A DNA stretch of 64,000 nucleotides from CAYRVF01 sp964427535 (GTDB taxonomy: Bacteria > Chloroflexota > Ktedonobacteria > Ktedonobacterales > JADMIN01), in the NCBI GenBank assembly GCA_964427535.1, contig CAYRVF010000001.1, forward strand, positions 62,001-126,000, given 5' to 3'. Of this stretch, positions 1 to 8,598 are shown piece by piece. The stretch's first letter is position 1. Each line of letters opens with the position of its first letter. The notes below the pieces were generated by a model. It was not told the DNA's origin, ran no database searches, and worked only from the letters and a program-made list of their open reading frames with translations. Made by a program: the position numbers and the translations under genes.

Positions 1-335
1 TGATCGTGGACACCCCACCTCTGGGCACATGTGTCGATGCGGCTCTGGTGGCGGGGGTCGCCGATGGGACACTGCTCGTCGTCGACGGGTCACGACTGCG
101 CGCGGGCCCCATCTTGCGCGTGAGGGATACGCTTCTGCGCGCCAACGCGACGATAATCGGCATCGTTCTCAACCGCGCGGAGCGCCGCCAGGCCGTGCAG
201 CAGGAGAACTACGCGTACTCCCAGTATCACACCTTGCGTACTCGTACCTCCGAAACGGCAGATGCACACGTGCCTGTTGGCATGGGACAGGCCGGTGCTG
301 AAGGGAGCCCGACAGCGAAACCACCTGCGGGATGA
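1..335 (+). CDS. C-terminal end of a CpsD/CapB-type tyrosine kinase (partial)
   Basis: The frame is open from the window edge and ends at a TGA at 333-335. It begins IVDTPP, the Walker B-like segment of bacterial tyrosine kinases that drive export of exopolysaccharide. It continues with DAALVAGVADGTLLVV and GIVLNR, both typical of the CpsD/CapB/Wzc cytoplasmic domain. The tail holds three close tyrosines (NYAYSQYH), which fits the C-terminal tyrosine cluster such kinases autophosphorylate. The Walker A part lies outside the window. The sugar transferase and nucleotide-sugar enzymes that follow support a role in polysaccharide chain-length control. A ParA-like ATPase is a less likely alternative. 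Confidence 0.8.
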   Translation, partial: IVDTPPLGTCVDAALVAGVADGTLLVVDGSRLRAGPILRVRDTLLRANATIIGIVLNRAERRQAVQQENYAYSQYHTLRTRTSETADAHVPVGMGQAGAEGSPTAKPPAG

Positions 336-771
336 GGAACAGGCACGTTGCACGTGAGGATAGGCGCGCTCGTCCCGAGGTCGGTCGTCTACGCGTGGGT
401 CCCTCAGGTCCACATCAAGAGAGGTGTGGTTCGCGCTCCTGGAGCGCGCGTCATCACGACGCCTAGAGGCCGAGCTGCGTGCAGGGGGGCCGCGGGGCGC
501 GGCTGAGATGGTGATTCTGAGCTTGCCTCTGGCGCGGCCTTCCGCTCCGTCCTGCTTCCTCCTCGGAGTGGATCGCCTCAGCAGCCTCACGCGAGAGGAC
601 GAGCATCGCTCGATGAGCCGGACGACTGTGCCGGCCTCGAGCCGTTCACGGTTTCTGGTGACAGCGCTCTATGTCCGCGCATCGGCCTGCCGATGGCCTG
701 CCCGATGCTGCGTCGGTTCGACGTGCTGAAGGTGCGTCGTGATCAGGCTCTGTGCACGGTCAGCGTCGACC
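336..771. other. Intergenic gap, no gene recognised
   Basis: This 436-base stretch lies between two convergent genes. Open frames on both strands have unstructured, Arg/Ser-rich translations that match no family I know. I see no clear terminator hairpin. Confidence 0.5.
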
Positions 772-1905
772 TCAGGAGGTGGCATCGAACAGATGCACGG
801 CCGTGGCGATGCGCTCGATCTGCTCATCGGTCAACTCAGCGTACATCGGCAGCGAGAGGCACTCGCTGGCCCACCGCTCCGCCTCCGGGAAGCCACCCGG
901 TGCATACCTCAGCCACGCGTACGCCGGCTGCAAGTGGATCGGCACCGGATAGTGGATGCCGGTAGCGATACCATACTCCGTCAGAAACGCCCGCAGGCGA
1001 TCGCGCTCAGGATGGCGCACCACGTAGAGGTGGAAGACGTCATAGACCCCGTCCCCGCCAACGACAGGCAGCATCAGCGAGGTGTCTGCCAGCCTATCGC
1101 TCAGATGGAGGACATGCGCCCGGCGCTCTTCGTTCCAACGCTCCAGATGCCGCAGCTTGACGCGCAGGATAGCTGCCTGGATCTCGTCCATGCGTGCATT
1201 GCGGCCGATCGCCTCATGATGATAGCGACCCTGGGAGCCATGGTCGCGCAAGCGGCGCACGTGCTGTGCCAGCGTAGGATTATTGGTCGTCACCGCGCCG
1301 GCCTCACCATACGCACCGAGATTCTTGGAATAATAGAAGCTAAAGCAGGCGATATCGCCAAGCGCACCAGCCCGGCGGCTGCCTAGCTGCGCACCGTGCG
1401 CCTGGCAGGCGTCTTCGATAACGGTGAGGCCATGCGTGCGGGCAATCGTGATGATGGGTTCCATCTCGGCGGGGCGCCCATAGAGGTGTACCGGGATGAT
1501 CGCCCGAGTGCGCGATGTGATGGTGGCCTCGAGCTGTCTGAGGTCCAGGCCAGCGGTGCGGGTGTCCACGTCCACGAAGACGGGGCGCGCACCGACGGCA
1601 CTGATGGCTTCCGCTGTAGCGATGAACGTATTGGGCTGGGTGATCACCTCGTCGCCTGATCCGACGCCAACCGCGCGCAGCGCCAGCTCGAGCGCGTCGG
1701 TACCGTTGCTCACGCCGATGGCCTCGCGAGAGCCACAAAAGCGTGCGAACTCCTCTTCGAACGCGCGCTGCTGCGGCCCCTGAAAGAGGTGCATGGAGTC
1801 CAGCACGCCTGCGATTGCCGTCAGAATCTCATCTTTGAGTGGCGCATATTGCGCCCGTAAGTCGACCAGTGGAATCTCAGGGGACGTGGAGATGAGCGTC
1901 GTCAT
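772..1905 (-). CDS. DegT/DnrJ/EryC1/StrS-family PLP sugar aminotransferase
   Basis: This 377-residue protein has the usual length of the DegT family, which transfers an amino group to keto-sugar nucleotides. The PLP lysine is K194 in FYYSKNLGAYGEAGA. SNGTDAL near 66-72, VDVD near 111-114 and the EDACQAHGA segment near 164-172 are further family hallmarks. The ATG at 1905 follows a GGGGGAG ribosome site at good spacing. In WbpE-like pathways such an enzyme makes a 3-amino sugar from an oxidised UDP-sugar, so the nearby UDP-sugar dehydrogenase could supply its substrate. The precise sugar is not known. It lies on the opposite strand from the epimerase and dehydrogenase and is probably co-transcribed with the sugar transferase at 2033-2983. 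Confidence 0.9.
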   Translation of the reverse strand: MTTLISTSPEIPLVDLRAQYAPLKDEILTAIAGVLDSMHLFQGPQQRAFEEEFARFCGSREAIGVSNGTDALELALRAVGVGSGDEVITQPNTFIATAEAISAVGARPVFVDVDTRTAGLDLRQLEATITSRTRAIIPVHLYGRPAEMEPIITIARTHGLTVIEDACQAHGAQLGSRRAGALGDIACFSFYYSKNLGAYGEAGAVTTNNPTLAQHVRRLRDHGSQGRYHHEAIGRNARMDEIQAAILRVKLRHLERWNEERRAHVLHLSDRLADTSLMLPVVGGDGVYDVFHLYVVRHPERDRLRAFLTEYGIATGIHYPVPIHLQPAYAWLRYAPGGFPEAERWASECLSLPMYAELTDEQIERIATAVHLFDATS

Positions 1906-2032
1906 GGATGACTCCCCCGACCCTCTCTAGTCTGAATAGGGATAGGGCCGCCTGCCAGGCCCTGTCCGCTGGTGACACGGTCACTGTCTCCTGCGGCCGA
2001 GTGGGCCGTGGCGCGCGGCATCCCAGGTTTTT

Positions 2033-2983
2033 TTAACCTGCGCCGCTACAGCGCAGCACCGCGGGGATTGTGCGCAGCAGGAGCGAGATATCGCGCCACA
2101 GCGACCCGTGGACCGCGTAATCGAGATCCATCTCGACCATCCCGTCGAAGCTCACCCGGCCGCGCCCATCGACTTGCCACTGCCCGGTAATCCCCGGCGG
2201 CACGCGCAGCCTCGCCAGAGCGCGCTCGCTGTAGCGCTCGACCTCATCGGCCATCGGCGGCCGAGGCCCTACGAGACTCATCTCACCCTGCACGACGTTG
2301 ATCAGCTGCGGCAATTCGTCGATGCTCAGCTTGCGGAGGATGCGGCCGACCCGAGTGATGCGCGGGTCGGCCTGGTGTTTGAATGGCGAGCCCACAACAA
2401 ACGGTTTCTCGCGTTGCCTGCGTCGCCAGCGCGGGTGCGAGGACAGCGCAGGCTCGCCCATCAACGGATGACTGCTCGTCTCTGCCCGGCTCGACGCGAC
2501 ATCTGCGCCACTCGGTACGAGAGAAGCCGCAGACGAGACGACAACAACGTCCAGGGGGACACCATTCATCCACTTGGCCACAATCTCCAGGTGGGCGGCG
2601 TGTGCCTGCTCGGGCGGCGCCTGGCGCATCGTCCGGAATTTGTAGACGACAAACGGGCGACCATCCTTGCCGATACGGACCTGCCGATAGAGTGCCGGCC
2701 CTGGGGAGTCCAGGCGGATCAGCACCGTGATGAGCGGGTACAGGGGGAACGTCAGCAGCAAGGCCGGTATGGCGAGCGCGAGGTCCAACGAGCGCTTCAG
2801 CACGTAGCTGCGTCTCGCGGGCAGGATGCCTGTTGCCGCATGCGTTCTGTAAGTCTCGAGCAACCGGAGCTGAGGTCCCTGAGCATCTATGGTCCGGAGA
2901 AGCTCGACCGTGGCACGCTGGCCGCGAGCCGCTCGCCCGTCGTGCCGTCCTAGCTGCATGTGTGGCTGAGTGAGTGCTCTCAT
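2033..2983 (-). CDS. Polyprenyl-phosphate glycosyl-1-phosphate transferase with an internal insertion
   Basis: This is a short-form bacterial sugar transferase (WcaJ/WbaP C-terminal type), which starts a polysaccharide repeat by moving a sugar phosphate onto undecaprenyl phosphate. One membrane segment spans about residues 66-90. The core motifs follow: DSPGPALYRQVRIG, VVYKFRTM (113-119), DPRITRVGRILRKLSIDELPQ split around 206-226, and SLVGPRPP (236-243). Residues about 144-199 form an unusual Ser/Ala then Arg-rich insertion between the KFRTM helix and the DPRITRVG motif, where relatives are much shorter. The ATG follows a GAGGGAG site. The TAA stop sits in a small inverted repeat (CAGGTT with AACCTG). 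Confidence 0.9.
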   Translation of the reverse strand: MRALTQPHMQLGRHDGRAARGQRATVELLRTIDAQGPQLRLLETYRTHAATGILPARRSYVLKRSLDLALAIPALLLTFPLYPLITVLIRLDSPGPALYRQVRIGKDGRPFVVYKFRTMRQAPPEQAHAAHLEIVAKWMNGVPLDVVVVSSAASLVPSGADVASSRAETSSHPLMGEPALSSHPRWRRRQREKPFVVGSPFKHQADPRITRVGRILRKLSIDELPQLINVVQGEMSLVGPRPPMADEVERYSERALARLRVPPGITGQWQVDGRGRVSFDGMVEMDLDYAVHGSLWRDISLLLRTIPAVLRCSGAG

Positions 2984-3190
2984 GAATCTCCCTCTCTCTG
3001 CCGTTGCGTGACGATGCTGGATGCGTGGACACGTTCAAGCAGGTATAGGATGACCATATGTCTGAGCGTGCGGCTGGATAGAATCGCCGATCAGAGCGAG
3101 GCCTACACATCAGGTGCGTTCCCAGCCGGCTCGCGGGCGGCGCTCACGTGGATAGGGAGTGTGCTTCCCGTGCTCGTCACGACTGTACGC

Positions 3191-3215
3191 GCTCATGGGG
3201 TACTCCCACATGAGC
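3191..3215. other. Stem-loop with one bulge
   Basis: GCTCATGGGG pairs with CCCACATGAGC across a 4-base loop (tact), giving ten pairs and one bulged A. It lies in the long gap upstream of the epimerase gene. The role is unknown; leader structure or terminator are both possible. Confidence 0.5.
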
Positions 3216-3293
3216 AACGTCCCTGTGTGCGGTAAAGGACATGCGCCCAACGAGGCGCTGCAGCCGGATGTGTTGCTGCTGCTGCACACCGCA

Positions 3294-3323
3294 CGCACCC
3301 GCTAACAGCAGTTGGCGGGTGCG
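3294..3323. other. Thirteen-pair stem-loop
   Basis: CGCACCCGCTAAC pairs with GTTGGCGGGTGCG across the loop AGCA, with a single G-U wobble in the plus-strand transcript. No T-run follows, so it is not a classic intrinsic terminator. It could be a REP-like element, a leader structure or a processed RNA end. Confidence 0.6.
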
Positions 3324-3696
3324 AGATGACAGATGCGACAGGGAGGTCACCACACTAGCGGCGAACTCCGCCCACCGACTCCTCGTGGCCCGCAGAGACG
3401 GCCACGAGGTGGTCTGCTGCACGTCCAGATCCTCTGCACCACACCCGCAGCGGACTCGAGGCGACTGGCCACACGCCACGAGCTAAACAGCCAGCCTGCC
3501 GACGCGCGTGTAGACGCGTGTCCCGCCTGCATACGGGCGCACTGCTCATTCATCCTGCGCAGGCGCGGTACCTATACTTCTTCGTACCGATGTGCCCGCC
3601 CTCTTGCTGGCCTATCGTGATGCGCCCGAGGCATGGCAGCGCAGGGCGCCCTCACCCGCAAGCGCCCCAGCCGCAGATCTGGAATCGAGGTGATCA

Positions 3697-4659
3697 GTGA
3701 CCGCTGAGAGATATCTCGTCACCGGAGCCGCGGGCTTCATTGGGTCGCACCTTGCCCAAGCGCTCGTGGAGCGTGGGGCCGTTGTGCGTGTTCTGGACAA
3801 CTTCGCCACTGGGCACGAAGCTAATCTGCGCGTCCTAGACGGCCACGCAGAACTCATCCAAGGCGACCTGCGCGATCCGCAGACGGTGCGCGCCGCTGTC
3901 GCCGGTATCGACGTCGTCTTTCACCAGGCTGCGCTGGCCTCGGTGCCGCGCTCCATTGCCGATCCACTCACGTCACTTGAGACGAATGTCAACGGGACGC
4001 AACACGTGCTGCTGGCCGCGCGCGACGCCGGGGTGCGACGCGTTGTCTATGCTGGGTCTTCATCGGTCTATGGAGATACGCCTGTGCTCCCCAAGCGAGA
4101 GGATATGTGCCCTCATCCCCTCTCTCCCTATGCACTGCAGAAACTCACCGGTGAACTGCTGTGTGGTGTCTTCACGCGCATCTACGGCCTTGAGACCGTC
4201 GTTCTCCGCTACTTCAATGTGTTTGGCCCACGACAAGACCCGGCCTCAGAATACGCGGCGGTGATTCCCCGCTTCCTCAGCGCCGTGCTGGAGCACCGGC
4301 GCCCCATCGTCTTCGGAGACGGCGAGCAGACACGTGACTTTACCTATGTCGCGAACGTGGTGCATGCCAACCTGCTTGCCGCCGATGCTCCAGACGCAGT
4401 GGGACGCACGATCAATGTGGGCTGTGGCGAAAGGATTTCGTTGAATGAGGTCCTGCGCCTGGCTGGGTCACTCCTTGAGGTCTCAGTTGACCCCGAGTAC
4501 CGTGCGCCGCGGTCTGGCGATGTGCATGACAGCCTTGCCGACATTACCCTTGCCCGCCAGCTCTTGGGCTACGAGCCCAGCGTCACCGTCCGCGAGGGAT
4601 TGGCCCGCACGCTGGAGGCGCTGCACGCCCACCACCCGCGAGCCGTTCCAAGTGCCTAA
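3697..4659 (+). CDS. NAD-dependent UDP-sugar 4-epimerase, WbpP/TviC-like
   Basis: This 320-residue extended short-chain dehydrogenase interconverts UDP-sugars at C4. The NAD motif is TGAAGFIGSHL near the start. The catalytic set is SSSVYG around residues 121-126 and YALQK around 145-149. RYFNVFGPRQDP and GDGEQTRDFTYV are typical of the UDP-GlcNAc/GlcA epimerase branch. The GTG start at 3697 follows GAGG at 3687-3690. The next gene, 39 bases on, is a UDP-sugar 6-dehydrogenase, the pairing seen in TviB/TviC or WbpO/WbpP systems that make UDP-GalNAc uronate. Substrate specificity is inferred only from that pairing. Confidence 0.88.
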   Translation: MTAERYLVTGAAGFIGSHLAQALVERGAVVRVLDNFATGHEANLRVLDGHAELIQGDLRDPQTVRAAVAGIDVVFHQAALASVPRSIADPLTSLETNVNGTQHVLLAARDAGVRRVVYAGSSSVYGDTPVLPKREDMCPHPLSPYALQKLTGELLCGVFTRIYGLETVVLRYFNVFGPRQDPASEYAAVIPRFLSAVLEHRRPIVFGDGEQTRDFTYVANVVHANLLAADAPDAVGRTINVGCGERISLNEVLRLAGSLLEVSVDPEYRAPRSGDVHDSLADITLARQLLGYEPSVTVREGLARTLEALHAHHPRAVPSA

Positions 4660-4698
4660 CCCTGTGCCTAACACTTTGCATGACACGAGAGGGACACG

Positions 4699-6030
4699 AT
4701 GGACAATCTGACAACCCGTATTCGGCAGCGGCGCGCAGTGGTGGGCGTGGTGGGACTTGGCTACGTCGGATTGCCTCTGGCGGTCGAATTCGCGCGCGCT
4801 GGCTTTCGCGTACTCGGATTCGACGTCGACGACATGCGCGTTGCCTCACTTAATGCTGGTCTGTGCTACATCCCAGACGTCGATAGCGCGGTCTTCCAGC
4901 AGCAGGTCCAGAGTGGCGCATTCACCGCGACGACCGATTTCGCGCGCCTCGCCGAAGCCGACACGATCAGCATTTGCGTCCCGACGCCCCTCCGCAAGAC
5001 CAAAGACCCGGATATTTCGTACGTGGTTGCCGCTGCTGAGCGAGTCGCACAGACTCTACATGCTCAGCAACTCATCGTGCTGGAGAGCACCACGTATCCC
5101 GGCACGACTGAAGAGCTGCTCTTGCCGCTGTTCGAAGCGACAGGTCTCCACGTCGGCAGCGATTTCTTCCTCGCCTTCTCGCCTGAACGGATTGATCCTG
5201 CCAATCCGCGCTTCACTGTGCGCAACACACCCAAAGTGATCGGTGGAGTGACACACGAGTGCACACAGATCGCCGTGGACTTGTACGGTGCTGCCCTTGA
5301 TACCGTCGTTCCCGTCAGCACTCCGATGGTGGCTGAACTGGTAAAGCTGCTGGAGAACACGTTCCGTGCGGTCAATATTGGGATGGCCAACGAGATGGCA
5401 CAGATGGCCAACGTGCTCGGCGTGGATGTGTGGGAGGTGATTGAGGCAGCCGCCACTAAGCCGTTTGGCTTCTTGCCATTCTATCCCGGTCCCGGGCTAG
5501 GGGGGCACTGCATCCCGATTGACCCGCAATATCTTGCGTGGAAGCTGCGATCCATGAATTATCGCGCACGGTTCATCGAGCTGGCGAGCGAGGTCAATGG
5601 TGAGATGCCGCGCTTTGTGGTGAACCAAATCGCGCTCGCGCTCAACGAACGGCAACAATGTCTTTATGGCGCGCGCGTGCTGATCCTAGGCGTGGCGTAC
5701 AAGCGCGATGTGGGCGATGTCCGAGAATCTCCGGCGCTCGATATCATCGAACTCTTGCGTGAGCGGCACGCGGATGTCCGGTTTGCGGATTCGCATGTCC
5801 CTGTACTGCGCCTCGCGAACGAACTCCTGTATGCGACTCCGCTGACCGATGAGGCCCTTGCTTCGTCCGATTGTGTGGTGATCGTGACGGATCATACCGA
5901 TGTGGATTACGAGCAGGTTGTCCGTTGTGCCCCACTCGTCGTCGACACACGCAATGCCACCGCGCGCATTCCGGGCGCAGATCACGTCTGGCGCCTGGTA
6001 CGAACAGACAAGGTGCCAGCTCTCATCTAG
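4699..6030 (+). CDS. UDP-sugar 6-dehydrogenase (UDP-GlcNAc/ManNAc dehydrogenase type)
   Basis: This 443-residue enzyme oxidises the C6 hydroxyl of a UDP-sugar to a uronate in two NAD-dependent steps. The N-terminal Rossmann motif is VVGLGYVGLPLA at about 17-28. The catalytic cysteine is in PGPGLGGHCIPIDP near residue 274. VPTP, ESTTYPGTTEE and a C-terminal UDP-binding domain starting at ARVLILGVAYK complete the family pattern. GGHCIPIDP is the form seen in WbpA/TviB-like UDP-GlcNAc dehydrogenases. It probably works with the upstream epimerase to supply a uronic acid to the exopolysaccharide. A large imperfect hairpin follows the stop. Confidence 0.92.
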   Translation: MDNLTTRIRQRRAVVGVVGLGYVGLPLAVEFARAGFRVLGFDVDDMRVASLNAGLCYIPDVDSAVFQQQVQSGAFTATTDFARLAEADTISICVPTPLRKTKDPDISYVVAAAERVAQTLHAQQLIVLESTTYPGTTEELLLPLFEATGLHVGSDFFLAFSPERIDPANPRFTVRNTPKVIGGVTHECTQIAVDLYGAALDTVVPVSTPMVAELVKLLENTFRAVNIGMANEMAQMANVLGVDVWEVIEAAATKPFGFLPFYPGPGLGGHCIPIDPQYLAWKLRSMNYRARFIELASEVNGEMPRFVVNQIALALNERQQCLYGARVLILGVAYKRDVGDVRESPALDIIELLRERHADVRFADSHVPVLRLANELLYATPLTDEALASSDCVVIVTDHTDVDYEQVVRCAPLVVDTRNATARIPGADHVWRLVRTDKVPALI

Positions 6031-6064
6031 CCGGTGGGCCCGTTGGGGCGTCTGTCACCGTCGT

Positions 6065-6123
6065 GTCACCCCTGACTGCGCTGCGCCCCTAACTGCGCTG
6101 GGTAGCACGCAGGCAGGGGTGAC
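6065..6123 (+). terminator. Large inverted repeat after the polysaccharide genes
   Basis: GTCACCCCTG (6065-6074) pairs with CAGGGGTGAC (6114-6123). After one mismatch, CTGCG (6076-6080) pairs with CGCAG (6108-6112). It begins 35 bases after the dehydrogenase stop. There is no T-run, so a termination role is inferred from position only. Confidence 0.45.
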
Positions 6124-6256
6124 CCGCGGCGAGCGCGGGGCCTCGCGCGCGGACGCCCCGGCGCGAAGTGTGCGGTGCTCCCTCTAGAGCGGGTATGCTA
6201 TTCTTCGGGCCGCGCTCGCCGACGGGATGCGGCCACACCCATGGGAGTTGTCCGCC

Positions 6257-7249
6257 ATGCACGTCTACGGCATTCATCATCTGACGGCGGTGACCGGCGC
6301 CGCCGCGCGCAACGTTGCCTTCTATACGGAGGTGCTCGGCCTGCGACTCATCAAGAAGACGGTCAACCAGGACGACCTCTCGGCCTACCACCTCTTTTAC
6401 GGCGATGAGATCGGCCACCCCGGCACGGAGCTGACCTTCTTCGACTGGCCCGACGCGGTGCCCAGCCGGCTCGGCACGGGCGTGATCGCGGCAACCGGGC
6501 TACGCGTCCCTGGCGACGCGCTCGACTGGTGGGGCGATCGGTTCGAGCTCGTCGGTGTGCCCCAGGAGCCGGTCACGATACGCGCGGGCCGCCGCACGCG
6601 GGCCTTCACCGATCCCGAGGGACAGCGCTTGCAGCTGGTCGACGACGGTGGCACGCCTGGCGGCACCCCCTGGGCAGGGAGCCCGGTGCCGAGCGAGCGG
6701 GGCATTCGCGGGCTGGGGCCGATCACGCTGATGGTTGGCCGTGCCGACTATACCGCGCTGGTGCTGACGGAGGTGCTGGGCTTCCGCGAGGTGGAAGGGT
6801 ACGCGGCGCCCGAGGACGGCGGGCCGGTGCGGGTCTTCGCGGTGGCGGACGGCGGGCCGGGCGCGGAGATCCACGTCGCGGCGCGGCCCGAGCAGAGGCG
6901 CGGCCAGGTGGGCATCGGCGGCGTCCATCACGTTGCCTTCCGCACGCCGACCGTCGAGGAGCACGAGGCGTGGCAGCAGCGGCTGACCGAAGCGGGTCTG
7001 CACGCGACGCCGGTCATCGACCGGTACTACTTCCGCTCGATCTACTTCCGTGAGCCGGGCGGCATCCTCTTCGAGATCGCGACCGACGGCCCGGGCTTCA
7101 CGACGGATGAAGACGCCGCGCATTTGGGCGAGCGCCTGGCGCTGCCGCCATTTCTCGAGCCGCGCCGCGCGGAGATCGAGGCCGGACTGCGGCCGCTGCC
7201 GTCGGGTCCGGCAGGCGCGGGCATCGACGTGGTGACGCGAGAGCGCTAG
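6257..7249 (+). CDS. VOC-family ring-cleaving dioxygenase (MhqO/LinE-like)
   Basis: The protein has two tandem glyoxalase/bleomycin-resistance modules. The first starts HVYGIHHLTAVTGAAARNVAFYTEVLGLRL and the second GLGPITLMVGRADYTALVLTEVLGF. Metal ligands of the type used in extradiol dioxygenases are plausible at HH near residue 7, H in GGVHHVAFRT, and E in GGILFEIATDGPGF. The ATG at 6257 is preferred over the one 30 bases upstream because GGGAG at 6243-6247 is well spaced. The product has 330 residues, normal for this group, which opens hydroquinone-type rings. The true substrate is not known. The gene ends just before the first assembly gap. Confidence 0.85.
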   Translation: MHVYGIHHLTAVTGAAARNVAFYTEVLGLRLIKKTVNQDDLSAYHLFYGDEIGHPGTELTFFDWPDAVPSRLGTGVIAATGLRVPGDALDWWGDRFELVGVPQEPVTIRAGRRTRAFTDPEGQRLQLVDDGGTPGGTPWAGSPVPSERGIRGLGPITLMVGRADYTALVLTEVLGFREVEGYAAPEDGGPVRVFAVADGGPGAEIHVAARPEQRRGQVGIGGVHHVAFRTPTVEEHEAWQQRLTEAGLHATPVIDRYYFRSIYFREPGGILFEIATDGPGFTTDEDAAHLGERLALPPFLEPRRAEIEAGLRPLPSGPAGAGIDVVTRER

Positions 7250-7440
7250 TCTGCCTGTGAGCCGGACCCTCTAAGCAGGCACGCCNNNNNNNNNNNNNNN
7301 NNNNNNNNNNNNNNNNNNNNNNNNNNNNNNNNNNNNNNNNNNNNNNNNNNNNNNNNNNNNNNNNNNNNNNNNNNNNNNNNNNNNNGGTGACGCGAGAGCG
7401 CTAGTCTGCCTGTGAGCCGGACCCTCTAAGCAGGCACGCC
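7231..7440. other. Assembly gap flanked by a 55-base exact duplication
   Basis: Bases 7231-7285 and 7386-7440 are identical, and 7286-7385 is a run of exactly 100 N. This is the mark of two overlapping contig ends joined by a default-size gap. The real chromosome probably has one copy and no gap. The duplicated piece contains the stop codon of the dioxygenase gene. Confidence 0.9.
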
Positions 7441-7463
7441 AGCGCCCGCGCACCGCGCCCCGC

Positions 7464-8426
7464 TCAGGCGGGCAAGGGCGTTGGCGCGCGGGGCGCGATG
7501 TACGCGTGGGGCCGCTCATGCTCCGGCACGGAGAGCCAGAGCGAGCGCAGCCAGAGGAAGCCGACAAGTGAGATAATGATCAGCCCGCCCCATTGGAAAA
7601 CCAGGTAGACATCGATCTGTCGCGAGGTGGGCGGAGCAAGGAGGCCCCCGGTCACTGCGATCTGCTGTGGTGATGCGCCGGTGACGAGCGCCGTCAGAAT
7701 CAGCGCGATGCCGCGCATGGCATCCCACAGGGAGTGGAGCACCGAGACGCCCAGATACGCCAGCACCACCCGCCCCGTGATGCGCGGATGCCGCGCGCCC
7801 TGGCTCGCGCGAAAGAGCACGCCGCCGAGGATTGCCGTCCACAGACCGTGCCCGACGGGCGAGAGCACACCGCGCAGGAACTCCGTGCTCACCAGGTTGG
7901 GCAGGGAGAGCACGATCGTGGAGCCGTTGGGGACAATGAGGGCATTGAGGGCATAGCCCGCGTTTTCGAGCGCGCCAAAGCCGAAGCCCACCGCCGCCCC
8001 CAACACGATGCCGTCGCGGGTGGTAAAGCGCGGCATGTTCCACGCCAGAATGATGAGCGCGGCGAGCTTACACGCCTCCTCGATGAGGCCAACGCCGAGG
8101 TAGATCAGCAGCCCGTCCGCAAGTAGCCACGATTCGAGAATCGACGCGCCGAGCACGCCGAGCACACCGCCGATGACGAACGCGTAGAGCACCGTCTGTG
8201 GCGTGAGCGTGTCGCTGCGGTAGTGGTCGAGATACCAGACAACGGCGGTGACGGGCACGAGAAAGCTGCCCAGCAGCACGACCGTGGGGATCAGGTTCAG
8301 GTTGCCGGTGAACGCCGTCACGAGAATCGACGCGACCCACAGGACAACGCCGATCAGAAGAACACGCTGCCACTTCGGTACGCCGTTCGCCCGCCGCGCG
8401 GACGCCTCTGGGCTGGTTGTTGCCAT
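7464..8426 (-). CDS. PrsW-family intramembrane metalloprotease
   Basis: This is a polytopic membrane protein of 320 residues with about eight hydrophobic segments. Signature motifs are GLIEEACK (EEAxK), the GFGFGALENAGYA segment, GVLSPVGHGLWTAI and VLHSLWDA. The glutamates and histidines are the proposed metal ligands and catalytic residues of PrsW, which cleaves anti-sigma factors in Bacillus. The ATG at 8426 is chosen over an upstream ATG because AAGGAGGG lies at 8433-8440. The Pro-rich C-terminus probably faces the cytoplasm. No anti-sigma partner is adjacent. The substrate is unknown, though one zinc-finger anti-sigma factor occurs in this window at 57238-58287. Confidence 0.85.
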   Translation of the reverse strand: MATTSPEASARRANGVPKWQRVLLIGVVLWVASILVTAFTGNLNLIPTVVLLGSFLVPVTAVVWYLDHYRSDTLTPQTVLYAFVIGGVLGVLGASILESWLLADGLLIYLGVGLIEEACKLAALIILAWNMPRFTTRDGIVLGAAVGFGFGALENAGYALNALIVPNGSTIVLSLPNLVSTEFLRGVLSPVGHGLWTAILGGVLFRASQGARHPRITGRVVLAYLGVSVLHSLWDAMRGIALILTALVTGASPQQIAVTGGLLAPPTSRQIDVYLVFQWGGLIIISLVGFLWLRSLWLSVPEHERPHAYIAPRAPTPLPA

Positions 8427-8598
8427 CGTCGGCCCTCCTTTGCCGCCGCGCGCCGTCGCCTGCAAAGCTCCCTCACCACACCGCGCAGTGTCGAAGCTGC
8501 CGCCCAGTGGTCATGCGCGCGCGTGCCTGGCTGTGCTGTCTGATGCCCGGAAGGGCAGCACGACGCATGCCGGACGCGCGGCCCCCTACGGACGTGTA

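Larger units (their letters stand above)
2984..3696. other. Long structured intergenic region
   Basis: These 713 bases separate the divergent sugar transferase and epimerase genes. I find no convincing gene. They hold two strong hairpins, listed separately, and probably the promoters of both directions. The last bases carry the GAGG ribosome site of the epimerase. Confidence 0.5.

Noticed and set aside
702..730. GGTTCGA, as in a tRNA T-arm
   Set aside because: No matching stems or anticodon arm occur around it.
2984..3696. Small proteins in the long gap
   Set aside because: Several frames are open, but none has a good ribosome site plus a sensible composition.
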